DNA of 64,000 nucleotides from Eucalyptus grandis (Eukaryota > Streptophyta > Magnoliopsida > Myrtales > Myrtaceae), in assembly GCF_016545825.1 (NCBI RefSeq), contig NC_052612.1:52063738-52127737 (forward strand), in the 5' to 3' direction. Below are positions 23,150 to 36,700 of the stretch, piece by piece. Positions within the stretch are counted from its first letter, which is position 1, and each line of letters opens with the position of its first letter. The notes under the pieces are model-generated. The model was not told where the DNA came from and made no database searches. It worked only from the letters and a program-made list of their open reading frames with translations. The translations under genes were made by a program, and so were the position numbers.

Positions 23150-24240
23150 GGGAAAAGTGTCAAAAAAATCCTAAACCTTTTGGCTTTGTACTGATTTAGT
23201 CCTAAACCTTTTTTTGATGCCGATTTAATCATAAATCTTTTTACGTTGTCCAATTCGGATCATTCCGGCCAATTTTGATCAAATTTTCTTGACTGGGCCC
23301 AGGCGTGACATGGCTGATCGGCGCGTGTACTGATTTTTAATAATATTTTAATATTTTTGAATATTTTTTATTTTTCTCTTTTTATTTTTATTCTTTCTTT
23401 TTCTTTTTCTTCTCATCTTCTTCCTTGGCCGATCGTCGAGCTCGGCGGCCGGCCGAGGCGATGGCCGACGAGGTCAACCTCGTCGGCCACCTCGCCGGTG
23501 GTCGCGAGGCGGCCTCGCGCCGGGCGGGCGAGGCTCGTTGGACTCCTCCCCGGCTCCGTTCTCCGATCCCAATTTCGCCCTAGAAATTTCCTCCCTCCTC
23601 CGCTCGTCGTCATCGTCGTCTCTAGGGTTTACGGGAGCTCGGGGTGTCTTTGGTCGCGCGGCTCCGCCTGAATTTTCGCTGTTTCTCCTGTGGCGGCGAT
23701 CCGTCGGGGGTGAGGGTTTTGTGATTCCCTGGGGTTTTCGAGGCGGTGGCCTCACGCCGAGCGGCGGAGCTCGCCCTCGCCGGCCATGGGCGAGGCTCGA
23801 CCCTCGCCAGATCTGGCGAGGGCGAGCCTCGCTACCTAGGCCGCCCTCGCGGCCACTGGCGAGGTGGCCGGCAAGGTTAACCTCGCCGGCCGTCGCCTCG
23901 ACCGGTCGCCGAGCTCCGGTGACCGACCTGGAGGAAGAAGATGAGAAGAAAAAGGAAAAAGAAAAAAAGAAAGCATAAAAATAAAAATAAAAAGAGAAAA
24001 AATAAAATAAAAATATTCAAAAATATTAAAATATTATTAAAAATTGTAAACGCGTCAGTAGCCGATCAGATCGAGCTACGTTATTTGGCGGCGTCGATCA
24101 GCAAAATCCAGCCAAAATTGGCCGAAAATGACTGAATTGGCACAACGTAAAAAGGTTTAGGACTAAATCGGTACCAAAAAAAAGTTTAGGACTAAATCGA
24201 CACAAAGCCAAAAGGTTTAGGACTTTTTGGCACTTTTCCC
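23150..24240. mobile_element. Pack-MULE: Mutator-like element with captured gene fragment
   Basis: Terminal inverted repeats start GGGAAAAGTGTCAAAAAAAT on the left and, in reverse complement, GGGAAAAGTGCCAAAAAGTC on the right. Similarity continues inward more than 200 bp, first AT-rich, then GC-rich (GGCGAGG/CCTCGCC words). A perfect 10-bp direct repeat, aaccacaaaa, flanks it at 23140-23149 and 24241-24250, the size expected for Mutator-like transposition. The centre (about 23532-23740) is not part of the arms and resembles a gene 5' end. There is no transposase, so it would depend on enzymes supplied elsewhere. Confidence 0.88.
23532..23740 (+). pseudogene. Captured gene 5' end of unknown origin
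   Basis: Between the two arms the reading frame gives DSSPAPFSDPNFALEISSLL, then a serine run and LGFTGARG. There is no upstream ATG, since the codon before the first Asp is TTG. The composition (serine-rich, GC-rich, CTAGGGTTT nearby) is typical of the beginning of plant genes. I do not recognise the donor gene. The fragment is cut by the arms and cannot encode a full protein. Confidence 0.5.
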
Positions 24241-24250
24241 AACCACAAAA

Positions 24251-24786
24251 CATGGAGTATGGTCGTAAGAAAATTTAAACAATAAGCTAACATCATAAAT
24301 AACAATTGGAGAGTTCGGATCCTATATATACCAAAAACTGAGAACGGAACCTCCCACTCCGCTTGAGAGAAGGGCTAGAAAACATCTGTTGAACCGCACA
24401 AATCAGAATGTCACCCAAATAAAGTCTCCATCCAGAAGTTTGTGCCCAGATCTCTTAACTAACCCTTGCCATGAATGCTGTAGATGGACTTAGAAAGACG
24501 CCTTAATCATCCATTTTTTTCGCAGTCCATTTGCAGAGTACTAGTGTTCCCGTTCAGGCAACTTAGCTACTTCTTAAAATATGCTCATGGCCCTGGCTTC
24601 ACTCCTGAGTCAGCTTCTAGAATCTATTCAAAATCAAACTCTGAATTTAAGACGCATAAAGTCAATTAGTAAGCCTTTAATAGCAGAAGTGGTAACTCTT
24701 TAAATAGAACATATGCTAACACAGAGAACAATAAGGCAGGTGAGTGGTCCTCCTTAATTTACACACCTGAAATTATGTATGACTAA
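24251..24786. other. 3' flank of SMC6
   Basis: AT-rich DNA between the Pack-MULE and the SMC6 stop codon, presumably holding the SMC6 3' UTR. No polyadenylation signal can be assigned with confidence. Confidence 0.4.
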
Positions 24787-27700
24787 TCAAGAACGAGGAG
24801 CTGCCATCTGCTGCTTCTTTATCCTCTCTCCATGTTTTACCATGCTGCATCAAAAGCCCCCGCCAAAAAAATAAATAAATCAGATTTTGCCTATCCTCCC
24901 ATTGAGTTCTAAAGCACATTGTATCACAAGCTTCATTTCTTGCAAGTTACATTGTGACTAAAAAATAATCGCATGACGTGTATTTAGTCAAACTGGTTTA
25001 AACATATGAATTTTCACTGAAAGACAAGCACATCCACTTTTCACATGTGGACTACCAAGACTGAGTTTTAAAACTGTTTCAACTGCTCATAGGTTGGCTC
25101 TTTGGTCATGTTTCTTAGGCTTCAACACTGCATCAATCTCTCCAGAAATAAAAAAAGATAGCCCTCAAAATGACATGGCTATACCCCATTTGAGAGCCAT
25201 TTAGATTCTGGGGCATTTTGACTCATCTCTTCGCTTAGCTTCTGATTCTCCCTGGACATAAGTCACTCTTGATATAGTTTTACAGCTCAGCAGCAGTTCT
25301 CGATGAGAAGAAATTCTCTCTATAACATGTTCTAAAGCCTAGAAAAGATATGTTGCATAGCGTTTCCATGAATTTTTTTTTTTTTTCCCATGATGTAATG
25401 TCCCACCCAGAGCGCTACACACCCTCAGAAACATAAGCAAAATGCTGACAGAACATTGTTTTTGTAAGCAATGCAAGTCTAACCTAAAATGAGGGCCTTA
25501 ACCCCAAAGTACCACCTTATGCCGTATGTGTCAGTTGTTGAATTATTACCTAATATCATGAGGTGTTATGAAAATCCACTGAGACCCATGTGCTAACGCA
25601 AAATCAACAAGAGTGTCCAAGCTGATTTTCCGACTGACTGCATCCTGAAAACATACTCATCACGCATCAGAAAGATATTGATGAGTGTACCGATCATTTT
25701 CCAAATACCACCAAGTGCTGTTCAACTGTCAAAAAACTGAAATTTCCATTTGAAAATGGAAAAGCACACGGACAACACTAATGAATACAAGTTTACCATG
25801 AACACATCAAACTCATCCATTGCTCGAAATGGAGCCTCTGTCATCTCATGAAGAGCCAGTGCAAAGCATAGTGTCGAGAAAGATCGTTCTCCACCTGATT
25901 AAACATTGATACAGCAATGAAGACAGTCAACAATGAACAGGATCCGTATGCTCGCAGACAAACAGCCCAGACTGCCAACATGCAAGCCCACATGATGCAG
26001 CCAAACACAGAAACATACACACATATACAGATGAGTCCACAAGCATGCACACACAAGTTCATCGACTATGAGCTTGCCCTACATTTGCATTATACTTCGG
26101 GATCCAAATCATCAGTACACCTTTCTGACATAAAATCTCACAGCCAAGCATCTTGATGGACCATGAGATTGAGATAAGTATGATAAAGAGGCTGAACTAC
26201 TCTCCTTTCACTTGGTTTAAAAAAAAATTATTATTATTATTTTTGTAGAGGGAGATATGACATAAGTATTTCTGCTATCTTCTTTAGTTTATCTCTCAGC
26301 TTAAGTAAGTTGTAATAAAAATGGTGATGTGGCTATATGCTCAGAAGAATCCAGGCCAAGATGAAAATACAAATACCTTGTAGATATGATTCAACTCCAA
26401 TTACAGGTTATGTTTTAAGAAGGTCTTAACCCAAAGAGAGCTCCTGAGGCTTAATAAACTGGACTCCAACGTGGGCAAGCATAAAACAACCAAGTTGCTG
26501 TTTCTCATCGGTTTATAACTTTATAGTAAATACGTAGAAGCTACCAATAAATAGACATATAGAGTGGTATGACCTGAAAGTCCTCTGGTGTCACGTACAG
26601 TGGTACTTGATGCATCTTGGGGCATTCTGACCTAAAGAGAAAAAAAATGACAAAGGCATACAAGCATAGTTTAAACTTAGCCACCTAAGTAGGTGTGAGG
26701 CACATTCAAGTAGCAATTAATTGACACATATTAGACATACAATGTTAATAATTGATGCAAAATGGCTTACCTCTACTGACAATGTCTTTTCTTCGTAACT
26801 GACTTTAATCTGCCCACTGATACCTTTCATTGCTAAATGTGCATTAAATCTGGTAATAAGAAACTAATTGAGAAAGTGCCCAAAATTGTGGTTTGACAAA
26901 TGTACCTTCTCTAAGAGGAATCACTACATTAAATGCTAAGAGATATCTTTAATACTAAGAGATAGATATTCATACTGCCAAGTCAGTTGTCGCTTTAAAA
27001 GGGTTGCATTTCTTTGAAATTTGTCCAATCGCAACTTGAGGGCTGTTTCGCAAGCCTGGTAGACAATAGTTTTAAGGAGTTCTATCTGAGACATTAATTT
27101 TGCATGCACGGATGAAATAATTGCATTTAAAGCATCAAATATATGATGGGTTTATCAAATATTCAAGAGTCATAACATCAGAGAGAAATTTGATGTGATT
27201 ATATAGATTCAGAATTCATTGGTAAGACCCTGATATATTTATGTAGGACTAACACTGCCGGGGTGTAAAAGCAGGACAAAACAAATAGAATAGTTAGATG
27301 TGCCTCCACTCAAGCAGCACATTGTTTCTCCAAGTTCAGACTCAGTTGATCAATAAGAAAAGGTGCAATTCTTGATTTAGAGGAACTGAAGAAGTAGAAC
27401 ATGTGTTATGATGACAACAATTAAGTCAAACAAACCTATGTAAAACCATATGGAGCACTGGTAATTCTGATAATAAATGCAGTAAAACTGATCTCACGTT
27501 TGCAGTCGGCACTTGTCAAGTTATGGACATGCATGAATTAAAAAGTTTGAGAGACTGAATTAAGATGATCCATTGATTGTTTGACAGCAAATGCATGCAA
27601 AAAAAAAGTCTAGAAGATGTTTCATCTTAATTCACTGGAGTCACATCTGAAAAGAGCATAAAGAAGGTAAGTGTGTAATTCACAGCAAGGGAAATAGTGC

Positions 27701-30700
27701 CCCAAAATTTCCATTGGCAACTACCCCATTATAGTCACATGTCAATCACATGCTATTTCCTAAGAGTCTCTTTCTTCTCATGATTTTTCAGACTCCATCA
27801 GGCTTTGACTCCCTTCTAAAGAGTATCTATGAAAGAAATCATTAAGTAATATCACCCTAGTTTACTTCTTATATGTAATGTTTTTATAACATTCCATCCA
27901 ACTTTTTAGCATCCATTATGATATCTCTTAGTGAAGATAAAGAGAGTGCACATATACATTAAGGAACATATACACAGCTAATTCATCGTACCGTTGACTA
28001 ATTACTGTCCCGTGACCACTCCACTACCCTGATATGTTGGCAATAATTTGCTCATTGCCATGAAAAAGCAAGAGGAAAGAATTGCGGGTCAATTTAGTTT
28101 TTTGCCCCATTGATGAACAAGGGCCATAAAGGTGCTGATAGCCCCAGCAAAAAGATGACTGCAATGTTACCTTCAGGCAATAAGATGCAATGGAAGAGTC
28201 AAAATTGCTGTCGACAATTTTGCACCCAGGACAGCCGTGACTTTTCAGAAAAGACTATGCACTAAAAGCGTGCATCAAGGTAATGTGGTGAGTTTGATCG
28301 ATTGCAGATGCATCAAAGAACAAAATGCAGAACTTCAATTTGTTGTCACTCCTTTTCAAATCTTTATCCCTTTTCTGACTATCAATACACAGCATTAAAT
28401 TAATCTAACAAAGTACATACATCAATCAATTCCTCAAACTAGCAGTAATTAGAAGGGGCTTTGTCCTTCTAAAACTCACCTAGCTTTTTGGCATGTTCTT
28501 TTGAATAATGACATTTTTAACAATATTTTACCATCCATGCTCTGACACCTTTCAATCTCCATTGTCCATAAATAACATGAAAGAACACAAGGAAATAGCC
28601 ATTGTAGTCCTTGAGTAATATATATCTAGAGTCATTCAGGTCAAAACTAGTGGTGAAGAGAGTTGAAGTGGGTCCAGTCTATTTAAAGAATAGGTCAACC
28701 ACTCATTGTCGTAGTGAAACTCAAATATTTAAGTTTTTTACCTATGGCAGGGTGGAAGAAGGCACGGACACGGATTGCATGAATAGAATTGCCAAAATAC
28801 TCAAAAGATAAAAAGACAAGACACATAAGTTTGTGCCGGAACAGTTTGGACGGCAGGTATTAAAATATCCCAAATGGTTGGTCGACAGGATTTTGTCTAG
28901 ACCTTTTAATAAGTGATCTCGTTCTCTCTAACTAGTTAAGCTTTTGGATTTGATTTTCTGACCAAAAGAGACAAACTCAAGACATCTCAGAGAAACTGCT
29001 ATTTAATGACCCCTAGAAAACTCTACCCACATGTGGCAAATAAGATTGAACTGCACAAAAGCTAAAGGAGTAGTACATCTCCTATTTCTGGTCACTGCAA
29101 GGTGTAAATTCAATGGAGCAGTTTAACCAGTACAGTTCACCATTCACACCCATCACAATGAAGCTAGATTACAGGGAACTTTCAAATATGTGCATCGTGA
29201 GCATGCCTCGGCAATCATAACTTCTAAACAGTAAAAGGTTGGGAATCATACAAACTTACATTCAGCCTTTCCCGTAAACCTGCATAAGTTTCCAGCTTCC
29301 GTGCAATTTTCCGCTGCTTTTTGTCATGTAAGATTTTGAGATCATCGATTGATTCAGAATATCTGCTCAAATAACAAACATGAGAACAGGCCATTTAATA
29401 TTGAAAGCTTTGCTCTTCAGCTGAAACTGTGAATGTATATCCTTACTGTTGGCTCTCAAGCTGAAGCCTTCGCTTAAGCATGTTCAGTTGAGTGCTAAGC
29501 TGCTCTGGGGTACATCCATCCCAGCCTCCTAGAGCTTCAATTTCACTCTCTTGACATATAATGGAAGCTTTTCTGCAATTCTCCTGCAAATTACCAAGCT
29601 CATGATAAACCTTAAAATGAAAGAACTAGCCACAGAGCAAAAACCAATCATGTAAACATAATATCTGAGGCCAAATTTTAGAAATATTAAAAGTATGACA
29701 CAAGACAGATTGCATGTAGCAGCAAATTATTCTAAACTTTACAAATTTAGAGGCTGAAAGAAAAAATGGAACCAAGGAGATACTAGGACTGGTCACTAAG
29801 CAGAGCCAATATTTTTAGTCTGCACTCTGCAAGTCCTCCAAATTATTAAGAAGCATCCAGTAAACAGACCTCACAAACCACAAAGAATGAAAAGCATGTT
29901 TTATTCGAATTCCTTACTCATCAAGACTAAACCATCATTAAATTTAGATGCCTTTCCCAATAAAATGCTCCGTCACATTGAAATATAAAGCTCAGCTGGA
30001 CATTACATACCGTACGATTATGTTCAAGCTCTCGATGCTGTGCCTCTGCCACTTGGATATCGCTGAGGACTTTAGTACTCATAATACCTTCATAATGGGT
30101 CTTTTCCTTTAAATGAATAATTAATACCGTCAGAAAAAAACAGTGTACAGATAGTATAGACCACTAGTACATTACTATCCTTGGGGTGACAGACATAATG
30201 AGACGTGATGAATAACACATACCGCTTCCACCGAGCTAGTGGTACTTTCAACCTTCATTAGCTCTCTCTCTGCATCTTCGAGAGCATCAATTTCCACTTT
30301 TGCTGATTCTACATTTCCAAAATAAATTCTAAGCATTAGCTATGTGTTCTAAAGGGCGAAATAGAAATGTGAATGCATTCCCAGCAGTACCACATAACTC
30401 CTCGAATGCTAGCTTAAGATTGTGAGCACTCTCGTCCACATTACTCATTTTGAGACTGATTTTCTCCAGCAGAGTTTCATTTTCTTGTATCTCATCTTGC
30501 ACTTTCTAAATGGCCAGCAAAAAAAACATATTTGATAGGAGAAGCTCATTAGATGACATGAGATAATAGTAAATTCAAACAAAACTACAAAATAAAAGGG
30601 CTTGCAAAACAAACTGAAATTTCTTGATGCAGCTCATCAACATCTGATGTTGATAGGCTAGATTCGACAACATTTGCCTTCTTCAAGTCTTCCAGAGCTA

Positions 30701-33700
30701 GCTTCTTAGATGCTAAATCCCTCTCCACACTTTTGCACCTCCTCTATCCAAAACACGTAGGAGATCATGCAAAAAGAATGGAACACAAATGTAAGATATA
30801 ATAAGAGGAAGTTAACTCATTTCTTGAAAATACCCATTACAAGGATATTTATAGCAATGGAAAGTAACTACCATCCACCTAAAACCCTTTTTGGACAACA
30901 AATATAACCTTAAAAAATTCAAAACTCTCTTCCCACTGATCACTAATATGCCAAATGACAACAAAAGCCAAAAGAGCTATAGAGTGAATGATGCATGTTC
31001 TGAAACCAGAAAAGAAAATATGTTCCCCTGCATGAGATTAGGCAATAAAAAGAATGAGACCAAGAGACCTGGACTCAAGTAGAAATAGAAAATGAATGTA
31101 TGCAAAGACACATATGGCAAGAAAGAGATTTTTTTTTTTTTTTTTTTTGTATGGGGGGGGTCTGAGTAAAGTTTCATCAGCAAGAATTTGGCACACACCC
31201 TAACGCTAAAATACACTGACTTAAATGGATATAGCATTGACAAAGTTACTCAGATAATTCATGATGAATTTGATAATGTCCATCAAGCCAATCACGACAA
31301 AAGGATGATATCTCTATTTGAAATACTAAGGGAAAGAAGCATCACAACTAATGGCAACATTGGGACCCAACCCACGCTTGCTGATCCAAAGTATTGCACA
31401 AACACTTCCTAACACCAATTGTTGCATGCATAATGCAGACTAGGCAGAAACCCAAAAGTAATGTTCACAACAAACAGAATGTGCCACAAAACAAACTAGA
31501 GACACACACATCCATGCATCCATTACATCATCAGATAAGTTTTTCTACCTTTACAGTCTGAAGATTATCCTGAAGATGACGGACAGAAGACTCTGCATCT
31601 CTTTTCCTCTTCCTACACTGATCAGCTTGTACTTTCATTCTCTGTGCCTCTCTTTGCAGATCTTCAATCTGATCGTCAAATGAGCCACAGAGACGACCTG
31701 TCCTTGCTCTCTTGTTTGGAGGAAGTGTTGTTTGGACAGATCCCCGAGAAAACCTAAGGGAAATCAGAATACAACTTCTGATATGGGACTGGCAAGCTTA
31801 TCTTTAATCAAGAGAATCCAACAATATGCCTATGTCCTATGAGTTTAGGTTGAACCCCACTTTCTGTTTCTTGGCTGTAATTAAAACAGATTCATTTTTG
31901 TTTTTGCAGTATAAAGTATTTCTCTATTCAAATTTCATTCTTCTCTTAAACACAAGATATTCATGTTGTGTTTAGTGGGTCAATGTCCTGTTTTCAATGA
32001 AACAATTGAGAAATAGCATGAAATATAAATAGAAAATACCATGTGATTAAGCAGTAACCTTTTAATCAACACGATATAACATTTCTCTTTAATAGATTGC
32101 AAGTTTCCAACACTAATTCATTATTTCCTATTTCAATTTATTTCTCTCACAATTCTTGCTTTCTCTTCTCGATTATTTAAATCAATTTTTTTTCTTTAAG
32201 GTTTACCTGAATTATGTTCTTCATTTGTGAAATAATAATTTGTATATTAGATCTTGTTTTTCCTTTAGAAACAAATGAAAGATTTTATATTTTGTAGTCA
32301 ATTGCAAACAGTTAGTTTTTTTAACAAGAGATGCTAAAAATGCTTTTAGTTCTGTCACTTATTGACTGGACATGTAAGTGTACACAATTCAACTACTACA
32401 GTCACACAGCACGAATATAAAGTAAATGCATGAATTGAAAAGAGAGAAAAGCTTCGTTTGCCTCTAACATTTTGTAACCATCAAGGGTGTAAACCTCCTT
32501 CAGGTTTGTGATATTTTGGTCAAAAGCAACTTTCTTCCCCTCATCATAATCTCTGACAAGCACGTGCCTCTCAATAGAACCCTGGACATATATATATTTA
32601 GAGGGCATGCACATTACAACTCTCTGTTGATAAATGTGAAGCAAAAGAGCGAACTTATGAAAATTGCATGGGACATTGCATAAAACATACCATATCCACC
32701 AAGACATTTAACACAGTGTCACTGTCTGCCCGTAAAACAGAAAAAGTTGTAGGGTGCTCAGTCTGTGGAAGCATGTTATGTGGTATAGTCAACCTACAGA
32801 AATGGTCAAACATTAAGATAAAAGTTGATTAGAGAAGAGTTGAGAGAATATCCATGGATCTACCTTGGTCTTGAAAAGTCATATATGATGATCTGAAGGT
32901 TATTATAATTCGCCTCCTTCGCACATCCTCTCAAAACAAGGGAATCTCTATGGTTTGTCACAATAAAAGCATTGAGCAACCTCCCGATGGAATTTTCAAC
33001 AGCTGGAGCCCATTGGCCACCATGGATCAAACTCTGCATTGAGCATGAAGTATCTGAGCTCCAAACAGGAAAATAAATAAGAGTAGATTGGGGAGAAAAG
33101 GCATTAATGGAATTATCTATAGAACTTTGTTCGACGAGTGCCCCAAAGGCACTAGTTAACATTGACACAGAAACTTTGTCAGCTTCAAAGCACTGTCTTT
33201 CTCGTGTTATGCACGACCAACTCTCTTTTTGAATAATGGTTAAGGGGTGCCCCAAGATCCTTATCTTTATTAGCAAAGTAACATATCTTATATAGTAATC
33301 TGCCAGTAAAAGATCAAACACCTGAAGGTTCTATTTCAGCGATGAAGAGCAAAGCATCAGAGTCAAAGGATAGGATAAGGCAGAGTGACGGCATGGGGGC
33401 ACATTCCCCCCCCAAACAAAGTACCAATAAACATGGATGCTCATGGCAACCACTAGTACTGCTGCAAAATTCATAGAAAATATTACCCACAATATCACAT
33501 AGGACTCAGAGAGGGAGTGTCTTATCAGATAAGAAAATCACATAGGATTGGAACAACTGTAATCAAATAATTGTTTCCAATAATGTCTCTTTTCTTGACA
33601 ACTTGAGACTGTGACATAGATCATTACACATAAGAGCCACATAAACCATTTCAGATCACTACTAACCAAATGTGAGCCAATGGGACCAATTGGTGCTCTT

Positions 33701-36700
33701 GTAAACTTGCTCTGATGTCTTTCAATAACACGTAAAAGATGGATTACCCTCTCTCCACCAAAAGCCGTAACCTTTCAAGTGAGAAGAAGAAAATAGATTG
33801 TCATAGAAATGATGGCAGGAAAATAAGAGCGCACCGAAACAACTGCTTCCTTCATCCTAAAAAATTTAAGATCTATAAAATGAACCTAAGGCAATGGAAA
33901 GGAATTGGCTACCAGCACCTTATTGGTTTTATGTTGCTTGAGTTCACGGATATTAGTAGAGACCTCACGCTGCTTCTTCTCTAGGTCTTCAATCTACAAA
34001 CACGACCAATTCTTATACTTCAAATTAATATGAGGAGCATACAATAAATTATATTGGCAATTATTCCATTAGCAGATTTTGTAACTCCTACCGAACAACT
34101 GTGAAATAAACCAACCACAAAGCAAATAGAAAGATTAAAATACTTAGTAGTGCCGTCAAGAAGTAGCACAAAATAAAGTAGTCCTGCATCACTTTAGATC
34201 ATACCAGAAGCTCAAACATATTTGGCATAGATATGCAACAAAAAGCAGAGGGAGATCAGCACTATATCATCTCAAATTGATATGTCTAATTACCCTGCAT
34301 ACTTCCATACCTCATTTGTGATCTTTTGCATATCATCCATTTCCCTTTGAATTTTGTCAGACAAGGCGTTTTCATCTTCATTCAACCTACATTTGTTCAT
34401 TGAATAAAGTGGTAATAAATAAATCTGCGAAGATATGCTTGCCAGCAGAACAAGTGCCACTTAATCCACCTCATGAAAAAATTGCACTAAATAGAAAAGA
34501 CTACCCTCTAAGTTTTGAAATCACGGCATCAATCTGGGATTGGATTTCCCTGACGTTTGCTTCTAGCTCAAATTCTTCATTCTGAAACATCAGAAACATC
34601 ATTAATCCCAACAAATGAAAATGCAATGCCCCTGTACTGATTAGTGATTATGAACTGGCAGACCGACTTACAGCACTAGTATGCAGAAACATGCAAAAGA
34701 ATATGATCCAGACATAAAGACTTTTAAACTGGTCGTTGCATAGGCCAGTAGATAGTACTTGTTCCCAAATCTCGTTAGATTTTCTAGCAGAATTATCCTA
34801 ACACGACACTGACGCTATTTTATAAAAAGAAATACAAAATACAGCTTTCAAAAAGGCAAAAGAGAAGAAGAGACTGTCACAACAGTACTGCCCACGTGTC
34901 CAGAAGGTTCAGTGAGTGGGAATTAAAAAAGAGCAAATATGATGAACAAGCAAACTCAGAAAACAAGAACAATTGCTGATAGAAGGGGGGGAAGAGAGAG
35001 GAGGAGGTGAGACTGATGCTGGAAGACCTCTCTTGGGTCTTACTTTTATGAAAAAGCATACTTTCCTCAAACAACTCTAATTTCTGTTCAAGGCTTTTTC
35101 AAGGTAATGAGAGGTTGGGCTTGAATACACGTTACAGTAGGAATTTAGTTGTTCTAGTAAGAGGTAAATGAGACAATGTTTGCTTAATTAACTATATCAA
35201 TTCACAAAACCTCACAGCCCCAGCTTTCCACCATTCTCTTACAGTGGACAAGAGTAAAGACCCTAGAAGTTCTTTTGAAAATAGGATAAGCATATGATTC
35301 ATGCAGGGATCTTTGAAAAAGACTATCATCATTGTGAAATGAAAAATCCATGTATCATTCCTCATCATTCACCAAAACAGCCATGAGGAAGGATGAATCC
35401 AGCCCCCTTGATGAGGAAGAAAAGCTGATTCAACGGCCACTTCAACAAGTCAGCGGAAACAAACCTGTGTGCTCTGAAGATGTTGCTCCTGCATCTCCTG
35501 AATTTGCTGTTGAAGTGACTGAACACGCTTGATCAACTTTTGGATATGGTTGGTCGAGCGACTATGCTCCTCGCGGAGCTCATGGCGCTCTCTTTTAGCC
35601 TAAGTAAACAAACCGTCATTTGCAAGGGACATATCAATGCATTTGGACGGAAAAACTATAAATTCACAAGAGAATAAAGAAGAGAGTAACACGCTGAAAA
35701 AGATAGATATGACTTACATTGATTTAGGAAAAACTGGCAAATATGGGAAGAAAAAGTCTCCACTAAGGAAATATAACCTTCCAAGTCGCAGAATAGCATA
35801 CTAACACATTTATATTCATATGCAAAGTCAAAATGACTTTTCATTTGGAAAGTACACATGCAATCTCACTTTTCTTGTTCATCAAATTCAGTAAGGGATG
35901 AGTAGTTGTTCTTGTCTAAGAAAGGGCTAGTGGTGCAATGATTTCATTCAGCCATAGCCAGAATTGCAAGGACCATTGAGTTTAGACAGTCATTAATGAT
36001 TGAAGGATCTAATCTCAACAAAAGACGTAGAAACCAACCCGATCATCAACAGAAAACAGTTCTCGAGAGTATAAGTATCTAGGTATGAATGAATTATCAT
36101 ACCAACGAAAGACGCTGCTGCAATTCACTCTTTTTCTTCTTCACTTCGGATGTTTTTATCATCAGATGCTCAATCTGCATTTTCTTCTCAGTTAAAGATT
36201 CCCTCAACCTTTCCAGGATATTCTGTGATAACACAAACAAAAAATAGATTGCTTCCTGTTAGATTAATCTGGATGGGAACAAATAATGCAAAGATAAAAT
36301 CCTCCATTAATTTCATCGCCACAAAATGTCATCTGTATATTTGTTAGACGCTCAAACCCAATTCATCCAACCAAGGGCCAGACCAATTTTCTGAGCACTT
36401 GATAAGCGGAAGCTGAAAACAGTTACCATTGTTAAAGTATCAGACACTGCTTGTCTATGGGTTTGGCCAGAATCAAATAATCAATTTCTTCGTCTCTTTT
36501 TCCTTTTTTCCCTTTTTTGTTTTAGTTGAGAATGTATAACAAGAAGAAAGTCAAAACTTACATGTTGCTCATCAATTTTGGCTTGGCAAGCAGGTATACG
36601 AGCTTTCAGCTTTTCAATCTTTGAACTTTGCTCCTTTAGTTGCCTGTCTACATCATATACCCATGCCCATGCAAGTTTCTTCTTCAGTTGTTGTACCTCC

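Noticed and set aside
23538..23978. 146-codon + strand frame as an intact gene
   Set aside because: It begins at a TTG inside the captured fragment and continues through the inverted arm; it is a composite of fragment and transposon.
32860..33321. 153-codon minus-strand frame as a separate gene
   Set aside because: Its C-terminal part is SMC6 exon 13 (ends [10 protein letters not shown]); the rest is intron read-through.
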